64,000 nt of DNA from Diphasiastrum complanatum (GCA_029204225.1 MU832039.1:26378-90377), one strand, 5' to 3'; shown: positions 46,186-57,900, counted from the first letter of the stretch. Notes: generated by a model from the letters alone, not told the origin. A program made the numbers and translations.

Positions 46186-46692
46186 TTCCGGTGCATCATT
46201 TTTACCGAAGTTTTTGCAAAAATACCGAAGCATTGCTGCATTGTTTGTATTTTGCGAAAAACCCAAGACCTTCGCTACATTTTATACTTGCTTGCAATAC
46301 TATGTATTAAGTGAATTCACCATTTTAAAAATATGGAAATTGTGACACTTACCTTTGCATTTTTTGGGATTTTTTACCTTCCGACACCTTCGCATTTTTT
46401 GCATAATAATTTTCGCTTTGATTTACCAAGCGAAGCATTCGTGTATTTTGTTTATTTATTTATTTATTTTTGCTTTTAGGACTAAACATTTTATATTGAG
46501 TATGTACCTTCAAAACGAAAGACACACTTCCATTAAATATTAGTCTAATCCGCTGAAATATCATCAATACGTCTAAAATCTCAAACACTTCAGTTGTTGT
46601 TGCTACCACTTTCCATCACTCTTGCTCTTCGATTTACGAATTGTTACGATCAAGCTCTTGTCCATCATCGCTCATTTACAATTGCAAGCACC
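46186..46692. other. non-coding spacer between integrase and extra ORF
   Basis: AT-rich, without recognisable motifs. Repeated TTTTGC and ACCGAAG words occur near 46200-46400. Confidence 0.5.
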
Positions 46693-47533
46693 ATGGCGAT
46701 TGTATTCAAAACGCACCCAAAGCCAGTGATACCAGTATTACAACCACTAGCTGTTCAAGCGCGAATTGAAGGTCTTCTTCAATTTAACCCATCAGTAATT
46801 CTTACTAATTTGTATTTCCACTACTGTCCACAATCAAGAGATTGTTATTACAGAAGGATTTTATTGTCGTGCCTTAGGATTGCCTATGGACGGTAGTATG
46901 CCAGTTACTAAACCAGATTTTATCGCGGAGAGCGGAGTTTTCTAAGAAGAAGCTTATCTTGAGAAACGGGGATATAAACTCTCTTACATTAGAGATCCCA
47001 ATCTCAAGAGCTTCGTTCAATTTGCTCTTACTTCTATCTTTTTACCGGAGCAAGAGTACACTATCTCAAATACGGTCTAGTTATTGGACTAATCAAATAA
47101 CTAGACCGTATTGCACTTACAACCATGTAAATATTGCCTCTCTTATTTTGTATGCCCTCCTTTCTGTTTAACAACTGTACATTAAAGCAAAATTTCCCGA
47201 ATATACATATGATACCCTTTCACTAACTATACCTTCTGCCGAGATGTCTGAAATCCTAACTGAGGATAGTTGGTATACGCATCTTGGTATACATTAATTG
47301 ATAACCCCCTCACACCAATGGGCAATCAAGGAATGGGGGGTTATCCGAACTTGTCATTCCAAGAAGACTATAACCAGAAGAACAATTACTTTCTGGCAAC
47401 AAAAGGAATGACATTGGATCAAGTAAATGAAGAAAACGAAGCCCGAGCCAAGGCCATTTTCCATAGCAAGCCAGCCAGCCGAAAGCGACAAAAAGGACAT
47501 AAACTAGTTGTTTGCGAGCCGCTGCACAGCTGA
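46693..47533 (+). pseudogene. extra ORF after gypsy integrase, unrecognised, broken
   Basis: Across frameshifts and stops a protein of about 280 residues can be followed. It starts MAIVFKTHPKPVIPVLQPLA, continues EGFYCRALGLPMDGSMPVTK and YLEKRGYKLSYIRDPNLKSF, then CTYNHVNIASLILYALLSV, and ends in a basic part (ARAKAIFHSKPASRKRQKGHK). It stops a few bases before the polypurine tract of the next LTR. Its place, on the coding strand between integrase and the 3' LTR, is that of the third ORF found in some plant gypsy lineages. I do not recognise the family and see neither signal peptide nor clear membrane anchor. Confidence 0.55.
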
Positions 47534-47544
47534 GGAAGGGGATA
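47532..47544 (+). promoter_or_regulatory. polypurine tract
   Basis: GAGGAAGGGGATA directly precedes the LTR start TGTGGAGTC. Confidence 0.75.
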
Positions 47545-49173
47545 TGTGGAGTCTTATGATCTCACATTATCCAAGTTTTGTCATATATTGTTAAAAAAAA
47601 ATAATTTCTATATATGTAAAATGTGCTATAGTGTCTAAATTCATGTAAAGGCCTATTATGCACTTTGTAAATTCATGTTTTGAGTAGAAGTTGCGACATG
47701 CTATAAGAGACGCGACATTTGACGGTTCGTAAGTGACATTGAGGCTGAAGAACATTCCTATAAGGACATCACTTTGTGCCATTGTACATATGCATTTCTA
47801 CACAGAGCTGAGTATCAATAGAGAGTGAAGAGCAAGTTCTTATAGCTTGAGCATTCTTTCCCTCTGCTATCTTTCACAAAATTACTTCTTATCATTTGTG
47901 CGAATACACTTGGTATGATCTGTGATTGATTGTGATACTGTTCTATTTGCGTCACACACATTTCTTACGTTATAATAAATTTCAGTTACTCTAATATGGA
48001 TTTTCAGGCGACACCAGCAAGTAACAATTCTGACTAATGTGCGTAGGAAATTAGCGAAGCTGTTAAGCATAACCTTTAGCAGAACTTCCTTCAAACTCTG
48101 AATGAGCTATGTGTTCAGATAATGAGATTGTTTGATGTTTTTTGATTTGTTTGCTGCTTGATGAATCTATTTGCTAGTTGCTATCTGTTCTGACTGTTTA
48201 TCTGATGTCTGAAGAGCCTGGAAGATAAAGTAGTCTTTACAATTGCAATGACCAAATCGTTTCATCATTGGTGTTCCTGGATGCCAATTTACCCAAATAT
48301 CTTTGGATAACCAGTTATGTCGCTGTAGTATTCATTGTGAATTTTATACATTCTAGTCTGTTTACCATCATACATACATTTACCATGCAAAGGATGAGAT
48401 TATTCTCTCTCTTGGGGAATGATCAAACCTTTTATACTACGTAATTCATCACTTTTGTGGAAATCTATAACGACTAGGCCACCACATAGCTATTGTGCAC
48501 ATTATTAATCTAGATGATTGTATGATCTTATATGTAAATTTGTCTGCTACTATTCGTGTGTCTGATTCGCTTGTTCATTCTAATCTTTGGATTGATCTTT
48601 GTTGAATGCTACATTATTCTATTAACATAGATCAGTTGTGTCTGACTACTCTTTGAAGGATTGTAGGAGTGATACAGCCGGCAGTGATCAGTAATCACAT
48701 TTGAATTCCTGACAAACTGATCCTGTTCGCGAATCTTTTTGCTTCATGATTCGCTTCACTTTACGATCACCTGGCTACAAGGGTAAATCAATTACAGAGC
48801 TCACATAGGTTTTGTTTTGTTTCGTTTTGTCCTGTTTCGTCACATCTTGTCTCGTCTCGTTCCAGAGCTTGATTGTTCTTGTCACGAATTAATTTGTTTT
48901 GTTTCATTGTGTTTCGCGATCTTTGCTTCTAGCATGAATCAATGTCAATGCAAGTTTCGCTTTGCTTTGTTTCATTTCGTTTTCTTCTAGAATTTTTCTC
49001 GTTTCATTTGGTTGCATTCTAGAGCTTGATTGATCCAACTCGAACAAAAATAATTCGTGTTGCGAAAAGTTTTGGAGATCGTTCGTGATTTAATTCTGTC
49101 AGTTTGTCACCAGAGTTGTTTTGGCTAAAATTTTGCATTTTCTGAGTGCATTTTTCTGCATATTTTTTCATCA
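47545..49173 (+). repeat. gypsy LTR of about 1.63 kb
   Basis: It starts TGTGGAGTCTTATG after a polypurine tract and ends TTTTTTCATCA before a primer-binding site. Both neighbours are in plus orientation, so this single LTR has a pol end on one side and a 5' leader on the other. The part near 48810-49010 is rich in TTTCGTTTTGT-like words. No second copy is in the window. Confidence 0.72.
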
Positions 49174-49174
49174 G

Positions 49175-49187
49175 TGGTATCAAAGCC
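49175..49187 (+). promoter_or_regulatory. primer-binding site, Met-tRNA type
   Basis: TGGTATCAAAGCC follows the LTR after one spacer base. It differs from the copia sites by one base. The leader after it (to about 49330) runs into gypsy coding sequence of the opposite strand. Confidence 0.8.
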
Positions 49188-50539
49188 TACCTTGTTATAA
49201 TCTGGCATAGCCAAAAGGCTCTTAGATCCAGAAGGCCAAAGCATTCAAACAATCAACCATCAACAAGTGTACATGAAATCAAAAGGAATGGCTTCAATCA
49301 GCAACATACAATCCAAGATCTGTACAGTGTAACAAACCTCTCTCCTTCCTCAGTCCTTACAAAGTGAGCTCCTTCATCACCTGAAGTATAACTCGAGGAA
49401 GATGTAGGTGTCTCTCCTTCATGTTTGTCCTTCTCCCAGGATACGGTAATACACTTATGGCTCTTCCCTTCTGATGTCGTCATCTGGTCTCGGAAGGTAA
49501 TCTCCTTCCTCCAATGGGTAATAACATCGGCTTGATATAGCCATGGCCTCCCTAATAAGACTTTATATGATGAGTCCTTGGTGGTCTTTAATATAATGAA
49601 GTCCATCAAAAATTTATGGTCCCCAATGTAAACTGTGACCTGCGGCAACTCCCCTATTGGTGTTCTCCTAGTTGCATCTGCTAATCTCAGATGTCTAAGT
49701 GTCAGCGCTATCCTATGATGAATGCCTAACTCATATGCTATCTCTTTAGTCATTATATTTACACTAGATTTTGAATCTATGGGTACATTATCTAAAATGC
49801 ATCCATTAATTATCACCTGGATTTCAGGTTGGCCTTCATCACCATGGTTTATCAATCCTATGTCGACTAATGGCAACTTAGTTTTCCTTTTTTTTTTCCT
49901 TTGCAAAATTTGTTTAATCTCTTTCTTATAGTATTGCTTGTCCTCTAATAACTGTTTAAAAGTTATATTGTGCATCTTAGAAGCAAAATCTTCCACTATG
50001 TCATATGAACAATGTCTAAGTGGCGATGGGTCTCTAGGTATCTCACTACTTATAACTGGATCTGAGAATGTTACTTTTTTAACTTTCTTCATTTCTTCAT
50101 CTAGGAGTTTCTTAGCTTCTAAACTAATATTCGGTTCATAGTATTTCTCATTAGATCTATCAAAGTCTGGTTCTTTAGGAACTTTGACGATTCGCTTTGC
50201 AAGTTGCGTTTTAGTTGTCGTGCTTTTTGCAGCTTTCACAATATTCACATTTTTATCCTTCTTAGTTTTCTTTTTATTTCTAAGTGTTGGTATATTCTTC
50301 CTACTTCTAGTTGTGACTTTATTTAGATCTAAGTCTAATTCAGGCTAATCTTGGTCTTGATTTTTTACAGTCTTGGACTCTACTATCCTTTGGACTACCA
50401 TGTCAGTGTTAGATTTTGATGGTCGTGGCTCATCTTCTCTAGGCGTGTTAATAAACTGTGGTTTAGACCGTGGCTATTGTGGCTGGTGACATTCGGCAGT
50501 GACATGTCCTTCACCTTTGCAATTAGTGCAAAGTGTTGT

Positions 50540-51307
50540 TGAATTTCACACGTGTGGATTGTCCACTACATGTACTTGTGATCTCCTAAGGTGTGTAGAT
50601 GCACCAAGATCAAGACTAGATTGAGATTCAAGATCTATCTTTGATTCTATGGCAAAAACACACTACTACATGCATTCAATCACTTCCAACTCTAGCTCAC
50701 ATATATGGGAAGTGTTCCAAAAGTATTCTAAGTAGAAACAAGCTGCTCTCCTTGGGTAGAGAGAGAAAAACCATCATGAGCTCTCGGGTAGAGAGAGAAA
50801 GCTAGAAATTCAATGACACTCAAAATCCACTCAATCTCAAAATCAATTAGATCCAAATGAGGAGTACAATGATATTAGTAGATTCATGAGCTACCACTAT
50901 GCCTAACTATGATTGGATCACACTTTGCCACCTCTTAATCCTATTGGACCATTGATCCATGCACCTCTAAATTCTATTGGACTATATTCAAGCACACCTC
51001 AAATTCCTATTGGACCACACATGGTTCCACCTCTAAATCCTATTGGACCTCTTAAACTTCATCAAACAAAAGCATTACACTTGTCTACACTCTAATTGGA
51101 ACAAGTTTGGCCTCCTACTCTATTTTGGCTCAATAGTGGCATTACAAGTGGAAATGGATAATTTGCCATCTATGCCAAATTTGACCCTATCAACATCCTA
51201 CACCTAAATGCTTGACTATGAAATTCTATGAGACCCCTATATCAAACATTTTGATTTACTTTACAATTATCCACACGTGGGAACATCCTCCACACATGTG
51301 AGATTCA
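50540..51307 (-). repeat. solo-type LTR inserted in gypsy gag (about 768 bp)
   Basis: Inverted ends TGAATTTCACACGTG and CACATGTGAGATTCA bound the insertion, and gag zinc-knuckle sequence lies on both sides. It has CACACGTGTG at 50547-50556 and a cluster of CCTATTGGAC-like boxes. Outer five-base flanks (GTTGT, CTTAC) do not match, so the exact ends or the target duplication are uncertain. Minus orientation is inferred from the layout of its promoter-like motifs. Confidence 0.7.
50928..51052 (-). promoter_or_regulatory. cluster of CCAAT boxes in the LTR
   Basis: Five near-repeats of CTCTAAATCCTATTGGAC lie about 30 bp apart. On the minus strand each gives GTCCAATAGG with a CCAAT core. Single copies of the same word occur in the LTR of the intact copia element. 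Confidence 0.65.
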
Positions 51308-51667
51308 CTTACAGACTTCTATCATAAAAAATACCAAGCTAGATTTTTGCCAATTTCTCACAAGTGGCACATCTCCTACTGACCTCCTAGGTTTGGGACA
51401 GCCAGGCGAACAATGACTAGGGGCTCCACAATTATAGCATGACCCCTTTACTCTTGGTGGAGGAGTGGTATGTCTTGCCCCTCCTCTATGCAAAATAGTA
51501 TATTGTTGGCTATTGCGTGGTTTAGATGTAAAATTCTTTTGGTTAGAAGAAATAGCGGTATAGGCTACCTCCTCATGATTGTCAACCGGATAGAGGAATA
51601 ATTCTTCCTCCACATAGCTAGTTTGTAAATTAGGACAATTCATTTTAGAATGTCCCTCTTTACCACA

Positions 51668-51834
51668 GGCTAATGATATGTTACATGACATACTTCTAAG
51701 CTACGGTTAAAAATTTATGGCAAGTCAAAGGTATTAGTTGAAAATAGTGTTATAATATTTTTATAATACAAAAGGGATCTTTGCACGAATTCTTAGACGA
51801 CCCTTTTGGAGCCCAAAACTTCCAAAAGCTTTAT
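51668..51834. repeat. right part of the 365-bp MITE-like family
   Basis: It follows 24883-25034 through AATGATATGTTA, GACATACTTCTAA, TTATGGCAAGTCAAA and CTTTTGGAGC. The left half and the perfect right terminus are missing. It truncates the gypsy gag frame. Confidence 0.75.
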
Positions 51835-52152
51835 ATCTAAGGGTGAGGTGAGACCTATGAAATTTGTTGTTATAGGATGTAATGGCAATATTAAGGAAAA
51901 AATAAGTGTGGTTCAAGAAAAAAAGAGTATTCATGCTTGTAGAGAAAAATATAAGGGCCTTACTCAGAGAGAAAATGAGAGGAGTGAATAGAGGCCTCAA
52001 GATCAAGCATCTTCTTCAAGCATGCAAAGGATGGTGTGTTTGGAAGAATGCTCTTCATGACACCTAGAAGTTGATTTTTATTAAAGAAGTCTTATCTTGA
52101 TTGTGGTAAACTTGTATGATGTTAGATTGGCTAATTTAAATTTGAGGGGGAA
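51835..52152 (+). other. unassigned stretch before an LTR
   Basis: One open frame of 61 codons has no recognisable domain. The stretch ends in the purine-rich TTGAGGGGGAA at about 52143-52152, a possible polypurine tract. Confidence 0.4.
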
Positions 52153-52867
52153 TGTGAAAGATTATGCAAATGACAACTTAGGCCAATGTTATATTGTCAA
52201 ATATTTGCAAATGGCAACTTAGGCCAACCTTGCAAGTGTTAAACATAGGCAAATGCAGTATTGTTCACATTATGGGAGTTTGTGCACATGGTATTGTAAA
52301 ATGTCAAATCAGGCCAACATATGAGGGGCCAACTTAGGAACATAACATTGTGCAAACATCAACCTCAAGTAACCTTTTTGGAGTGCGCATACACAACTTA
52401 TTACATTCTATTGGCTACACTTACCAATGTCTCATCTTGACCATTGGTGACAATCTAAGGCTAGGATCATAGATGTAAGTTGCACATTAGATATGGGTTT
52501 GGAGAGGAATCTTACCCTCCATACTTCATGTAAATGGAGAGTAGCCCATTCATTTTCATTATTGGAATAGAAAGAGTATTCCTTTCATTGCTCTTTTCAT
52601 AAATTGTTGTATTGTGGAGAGAAGGAGACTATTGCTTCATGAGCTAGTATTGTGGTCTTTCTTATGTAATGTGTATGGGCACGTGAATAAGTATTATTGG
52701 CATCTTGTTGATCATATGTAGAGCTCTTGTGAAGTGCTTGAATAGAACCTTAAAGATCTTGGTGATTTAATGAAGCTATAGTGTGATATTGTGACTCATT
52801 GCATTTTGTAGTCTTCAATTGGAATCAAGCTTGGTGCTTATGCTTCTTGTTGAAAAATTTTGACACA
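52153..52867 (+). repeat. candidate LTR (about 715 bp)
   Basis: It starts TGTGAAAGATTATG after a purine tract and may end at TTTTGACACA, giving short inverted ends. Words such as CAACTTAGGCCAA repeat within its first 200 bp. No second copy, primer site or target duplication confirms it. Confidence 0.45.
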
Positions 52868-52955
52868 TCTTTCCTTGGTTCTCCATTTTACCTGCACTAC
52901 AAATATTCTTTCAGTTGTTATTTTTTCTCTTATATAAAGTAGCATAAACAAGAAT

Positions 52956-53096
<141 letters not shown>

Positions 53097-53179
53097 CACT
53101 AAAATGGAATATTGATGTATGTCCTTCAAGAGGCCAAGTTGTAAAGAGCCCTTGCTACATTCATAAAAGAAGGGATGAT

Positions 53180-53490
53180 TTCCAGCAACACACATCATAA
53201 AAAATCTATTCCCACCTAAATCTATAAAATGCTTCTTTCAAATTGATGTGAAAGATCATGGCCTCTTTTGAGTTGTGCATGGCTTTTCTAGCTAAATGTT
53301 TAAACATTGAGTATTGTATCCACAATAGTTTTCTTTTGATTAAGCCAAATTGTTTTGGAGAGATCGCTCATGATAGGATGGGGCTCAACCTAGCAACCAT
53401 GGCTTCAACAACCACTTTGTATATAGTGCTTGACATAATAAATGATCTTAAGTCTTGGAAATGGTATTTTTTGGACAAGTTCTATTAAAC
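53180..53490 (-). pseudogene. LINE reverse-transcriptase scrap
   Basis: On the minus strand the sequence reads STIYKVVVEAMVARLSPIL, a stop, then AISPKQFGLIKRKLL and MIFHINLKEAFY. This follows the LINE RT block of the pattern IYK-x-x-A-K-x-x-x-x-R-L-x-x-x-L, P-x-Q-x-x-F, and K-x-D-x-x-K-A-Y-D. The Asp of the last motif is changed. Nothing else of a LINE is seen, and the (GA)n run stands next to its downstream side. Confidence 0.72.
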
Positions 53491-53494
53491 TATA

Positions 53495-54013
53495 AGAAAA
53501 TTATCTATTCTAATCAACAAATGATCAATAAGTGATGAAGTTTGTACAATCAACAAGTAGTTATCATGAACAAGATGAGTTACATCACCAAATTCATAAC
53601 TAGCTTAGATTGACAAGAGCTCCACAAGCAACATAGATTCAAGGTCATCTGATCATGCTAAACTCTTACAAACCTGTACACATGCATAAGCTTTCATTCA
53701 AACCACAAAGCATCCTAGATTGAATGAACCACCAAGCTATAAGCTGCCATCCCTCATATGAGATTCATGATTTGAAACCTTTATTATAACCCTAAAACTA
53801 ATTCTTAAACCACAAGATGGCACCCTGCACTTTTTCTCCATCTTAGAAATGCTCAAAAACATGTTATTTCTAGATCCCTCGAGTTTTAAGACTATTAAAT
53901 TGGTGTTTGAACTCATGGAAAGATAGTATATTATGTCTTAAATATAAAAAATACAACGTATTAGTTGTGCCTAATGAGTGGCTTAAGTGTCCAAGCACCG
54001 TAGCTTGATAACG
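53495..54013. other. unassigned
   Basis: No coding sequence, LTR end or repeat was recognised in these bases. Confidence 0.5.
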
Positions 54014-54853
54014 TGTTAAAATTTCACAATTCTAGCTTGACTAGTTTTTGGTCATATGACTTGTAATTGGTAACATGTCCATGTAATTGGATGCCACACG
54101 TGCCAAATAGCATAGGATGCTTTTCAAGAGATTTATTGTTCATGTTACATTGTGATGGCACTTTTAAAAAGAGGCCAAAAAGTGCATAGATAGGCTAGAG
54201 AAAAGTAGGAGCCAAAAATAGCAATTTTCACATTGTTTTTGGATCTCTAGATCTTGACCCCTAATTAGGGTGGATCAAGTGGCCTATTAGGTCATATCCT
54301 AGGGTTAGGCTATGTTGAGGCCAAAAAGTGCATAGATAGGCTAGAGATGAGTAGGAGCCAAAAATAACAATCTTCACATTGTTTTTGGATCTCTAGATCT
54401 TGACCCCTAATTAGGGTGGATCAAGTGGCCTATTAGATCATATATTAGGGTTAGTTTATGTTGAGTTAGCCCAAAAATGCTCAGATCCGAGCTACTCATG
54501 TATAAATATGTGATGAATTCTTCATCAATGTATGAGTGAAAATTTGGTTTTCCATCTACCAATGTTGTTGGTGATCCATATGCTTGATATTTGCTATTTA
54601 TGTTGAGTGCTTTGCAATTGTGGGATTTATAAGCAAGTTAAGGTATTGTACTCTGCCTGTGGCAGTCTGTAAATTCACACGTGTGAAGGGAATGTCAAGA
54701 CTTTGAGCCTTGTAGTGGAGTTCAAGCCAAGGGAAAGCTAGGAAACACTAATTTGGTTGGCGTTTTTGCTCTAGGAACTCAATCGGATCCATTCAAGGTG
54801 ATTCCTTCATCATTTTAAACATTTATTGAAGTCTTTTTGCTGCATTTTCAACA
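54014..54853 (+). repeat. candidate LTR (840 bp) with internal tandem repeat
   Basis: It starts TGTTAAAATTTC and ends GCATTTTCAACA, directly before TGATATCAGATC (54854-54865), a degenerate Met-tRNA primer site. A TATA box (TGTATAAATATG) lies near 54500 and CACACGTGTG at 54676-54685. Its U3-like half contains two 146-bp tandem units. Confidence 0.68.
54173..54464. repeat. two tandem units of 146 bp
   Basis: GGCCAAAAAGTGCATAGATA begins at 54173 and 54319. The units differ at about ten positions. They lie upstream of the LTR TATA box. Confidence 0.92.
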
Positions 54854-54934
54854 TGATATCAGATCTATGTAATGAAATGAGCTAAATTCTTGCAATTTAC
54901 ATTAGAGAAACTTAGAGCCTGACGAGGGCCTCTG

Positions 54935-55140
54935 AAAAAAATGCCTTTTTATTTTTTTTCTCATTTTTGTAGCCATGCAGACAATAGAAACCTTGATATC
55001 AGGCTTCTATGTAACATAGCTTTTCTCAGATATAAATAAAATGAAAACTTCTCAAATATATAAATGTTTCGCCGGGCAGCATGTGAAAATGCTAATGGAT
55101 GTTGAGGCCTACCCTTCCAGGTCATCACTGCCCGAAGAGG
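54935..55140. repeat. relative of the MITE-like family
   Basis: It shares with 61862-62110 the words TTTTTATTTTTTTTCT, TCTATGTAACATAG, CCGGGCAGCATG and CTGCCCGA in the same order. No clean inverted termini are visible. Confidence 0.55.
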
Positions 55141-55199
55141 CCCAAAAATATCGAAAATGAATATGACAGATAGTTGGATTGAGAAAATTGATATAGCAT

Positions 55200-55514
55200 T
55201 AATGTAATTGCATTGTCAAATCATGGTTTACAGGGTTAACTAGAGCTAACTCGTATCGCCAAAAAGTCCAGTGTTTCAATTTTTTGCCTACACATACTTT
55301 CAAACACAAGGTAATTTGAAATGAAAGTTGTTGTACGGTTTCACACGTGTGAAAAGTACATACACAGCCTCCAAGTCGATTTGATCCAAATAGAAACAAG
55401 CTATCACTCTAGATGACCTCGCCCTCACTAGTATTGGCCAAAAACAAATTTTGCCAATGATCTTTGCAAGTTTTATGAATCAAATGATCATTCTCTTACT
55501 CGGCTCTGATACCA
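55200..55514 (-). other. copia 5' leader and primer-binding site
   Basis: The minus strand reads TGGTATCAGAGCC at 55502-55514 against the LTR, then a leader matching 31252-31430, including CACACGTGTG at 55342-55351. The leader breaks off near 55200, so no gag follows. Confidence 0.8.
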
Positions 55515-56360
55515 TGATGAAATTTCAGTTTTAGGACATTAATGATTGTAGTTAACAATCATAGAGAGTTATTGGTTGCTTAATCAATGGATCTATCAAG
55601 TTCTACACTTTAGATCTTGATCTAGAATCACTACACTTAGATTTAAGCAAGAGCAATGGATCAAATCTTCATAAACAAGTGAGAGTGGCCTCACACGTGT
55701 GGAGTACTGTCCACTGTACGGCCTGCACCTGAAACAACAAGTACATAGGTTCTTGATAGCAATCATTCAATAAAATCACAATTCTATTGACTAGAAATCT
55801 CGCAAAAGTCTCATCAATCTCATTAGCAAAATGATGATCCTTTTATGGATCAAGTACATCCACGAGTCTGGTACAGTCCAGTAGGTCTTCACACATGTGA
55901 AGAGTGCCACATCACTCAGATCTATCCATTTGATCCATCCTTGATCCTTATCCAAAGTTGACCTTCTAGAATATGGCTAAAATCCAAAGAGCTAGTCTCC
56001 TAGAATATAGGAATATTTCCTACAAAATAGGATCTACAGAAAATGGTCAACTCTTATCTTCTAGAACTCTATACACACGTGTGAACATCCACTTGCCATG
56101 TGGGAGCATTTACTCATGCACAAGCAAGGATAAGCTAACTTCTAGGTGACTAGTCAACTTGACTAAAAACTAGTCATATCATGTTCACACTTGACTTGAT
56201 TGATACAAAATCAAAGTAGATATTTACAAATATGAAAAGTAATTTCTTTCACACGTGGGAACAGTCTCCACACGTGTGAAATCAAATCATGAACATTGTA
56301 CTCATGATTGATCTTTATTTACAATAAAAAATGACAAGTGAGAAGTGACAATTTTCAACA
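55515..56360 (-). repeat. copia LTR (846 bp), same family as 30384-31239
   Basis: Read on the minus strand it starts TGTTGAAAATTG and ends TTTCATCA, matching the plus-strand LTR at 30384-31239. It holds CACACGTGTG at 55692-55701, 56074-56083 and 56269-56278. One side has a primer site and leader, the other an integrase fragment in the same orientation. Confidence 0.88.
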
Positions 56361-56986
56361 TGTCCTTAAAAAATAACATCCCTACTCAGTATTACTTTGC
56401 TAGTGATGGGATTGAAGACTCTATAACCTTTGCTATTCTCACCATATCCCACAAAGATGCCTTTTATGGAGGTTGCATCATCCTTCTTCCTTGTATCCAA
56501 GGATTGGTGTACATAGCAAGTGGATCCAAAAACTTTGAGATCCTTGAGATTTGGCTTCTCTCCAAATAGAGCTTCGAATGGTGTGATTCCTCCAATGGCT
56601 TGGTTAGGCAATCTATTGCACAAATAATTAGCACAAGTTATTGCCTCACTCCAAAATGGTTTGGGTAGAAAAGCATCTAGCCTTAAGGCCTTATCACACT
56701 CATAAAGAGATCTATTTCTCCTCTCACTCACTCCATTTTGTTGGGGGGTGTATGGACATGACAACTCCCTCTTTATGCCATTAGAATTACAAAAGTCAAT
56801 CAACTTATTGGAGATATACTCACCTCCATTATCACTTCTTAATACCTTGATCTTGGTACCTAGTTGATTTTCTATCAAAGTTTTGAACTTTACAAAAGAA
56901 TCATACACCATAGATTTGCTAGACAGGAGGTACATCCAACAATATCTAGAATAGTCATCAATGAAGATTACAAAAGAATACATCAT
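56361..56986 (-). pseudogene. copia integrase fragment
   Basis: The frame runs FVIFIDDYSRYCWMYLLSSK, VLRSDNGGEYISNKLIDF and TPQQNGVSERRNRSL, keeping the second Asp and the Glu of the D-x35-E pair, to ITSKVILSRDVIFF and a stop at the LTR edge. Gag, protease, RT and RNase H are absent. It is close to the integrase at 33240-33894, which also ends after the same motif. Confidence 0.88.
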
Positions 56987-56999
56987 TTGGAAGAGGAAT

Positions 57000-57900
57000 C
57001 AAGAAAAATATCAAAGGAGTGCGAAGAAAAACTACAAAGTTGAAAACTTGTTTGGATGAAAATGAGATGCTTAAGAAGGAGATCAGGTTGAAATCTTTTC
57101 TGCATCATTATACAACTAGTAATGATGAGATAAAAACTGCATTTCAATCCATGCGTATCTCACATTTGTCTCTTGTTAAAGATATGGATTTGCTCAACAG
57201 AAAGGTCCGAAGCAACAAGAGGAAAAGACTGGTAAACAAGGATATATGTGATCTATCATCCAGAGGAGGTCATAGAAAAAGACGAATATGTGCATTCAAG
57301 TAGGTTATAGCCTATTTGATATTGAATATTGCTTGAACTTTTTGATTCGCTCATAATCACTAGTTTTGTTATTTATTCATTTCAACTTTCAGTTGATTTG
57401 TTTATTATGCTGCTATGAATACTATGAGTGTCCTAATTTCTACTAACATTTTCATGAACATTATGTTTGTAATGCAGATCAACATTGGTTGCTGAGACCA
57501 TTTGGCCGATGAGATTTTCATTGGAAATTCACTAGGTTCTATCCTGACTTCTGAATCTATGAAATCAATGTTAAACAATAACAAAATGAAAATCCATGCA
57601 AGCCGAGCATTCGGGGATCGAAAGCTCGAAGATTTTTATCAAATTATTCTGCCAAACAATCCAATATTCAATACTCGGTTTGGAAAGAGATTATAGCTGC
57701 AACTCAAGATTTCGAAGAACAAGGTTTTACCCGTATACACAAAGTAGAAAAATGGTGAAGGCTTAGCATATGGTCATCGCAAAGAATGGAAAAATCTCAT
57801 TGGCAAGCAAGAGTGGCATTTCATAAAAGTACACAACATGGTGGGACTAGCACAAAGAACAACTATATATTACAACTTTTCCAATGGTTTTATAAAAAAA
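57000..57900 (+). pseudogene. unrecognised degenerate coding block
   Basis: An open part at 57019-57300 is basic and rich in Lys, Leu and Glu (ENEMLKKEIRLKSFLHH, LLNRKVRSNKRKRL), consistent with a coiled coil. A possible intron runs from GTAGGT at 57301 to ATGCAG at 57478. Beyond it, shifting frames give DEIFIGNSLGSILTSESMKS, RAFGDRKLEDFYQIILPNN, IIAATQDFEEQGFTRIHKVE and SHWQARVAFHKSTQHGGTST to about 57890. The sequence looks like decayed protein-coding DNA, but I cannot assign a family. It precedes the Ulp1-like relic on the same strand. Confidence 0.45.

Larger units (their letters stand above)
49330..51668 (-). pseudogene. Ty3/gypsy gag-protease, interrupted by an LTR
   Basis: Leftward from 51668, gag begins inside a zinc knuckle (CGKEGHSKMNC), followed by CYNCGAPSHCSPGC. 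An LTR insertion occupies 50540-51307. Beyond it come a third knuckle (CTNCKGEGHVTAEC, about 50485-50535) and a protease region open from 50248. The protease active site reads PIDSKSSVNIM, with Lys in place of the usual Gly, and is followed by DFIILKTTKDSSYKVLLGRP and WLYQADVITHW. The Gly to Lys change, the LTR and lost flanks disable it. It is a different gypsy lineage from 16251-17457. Confidence 0.85.
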
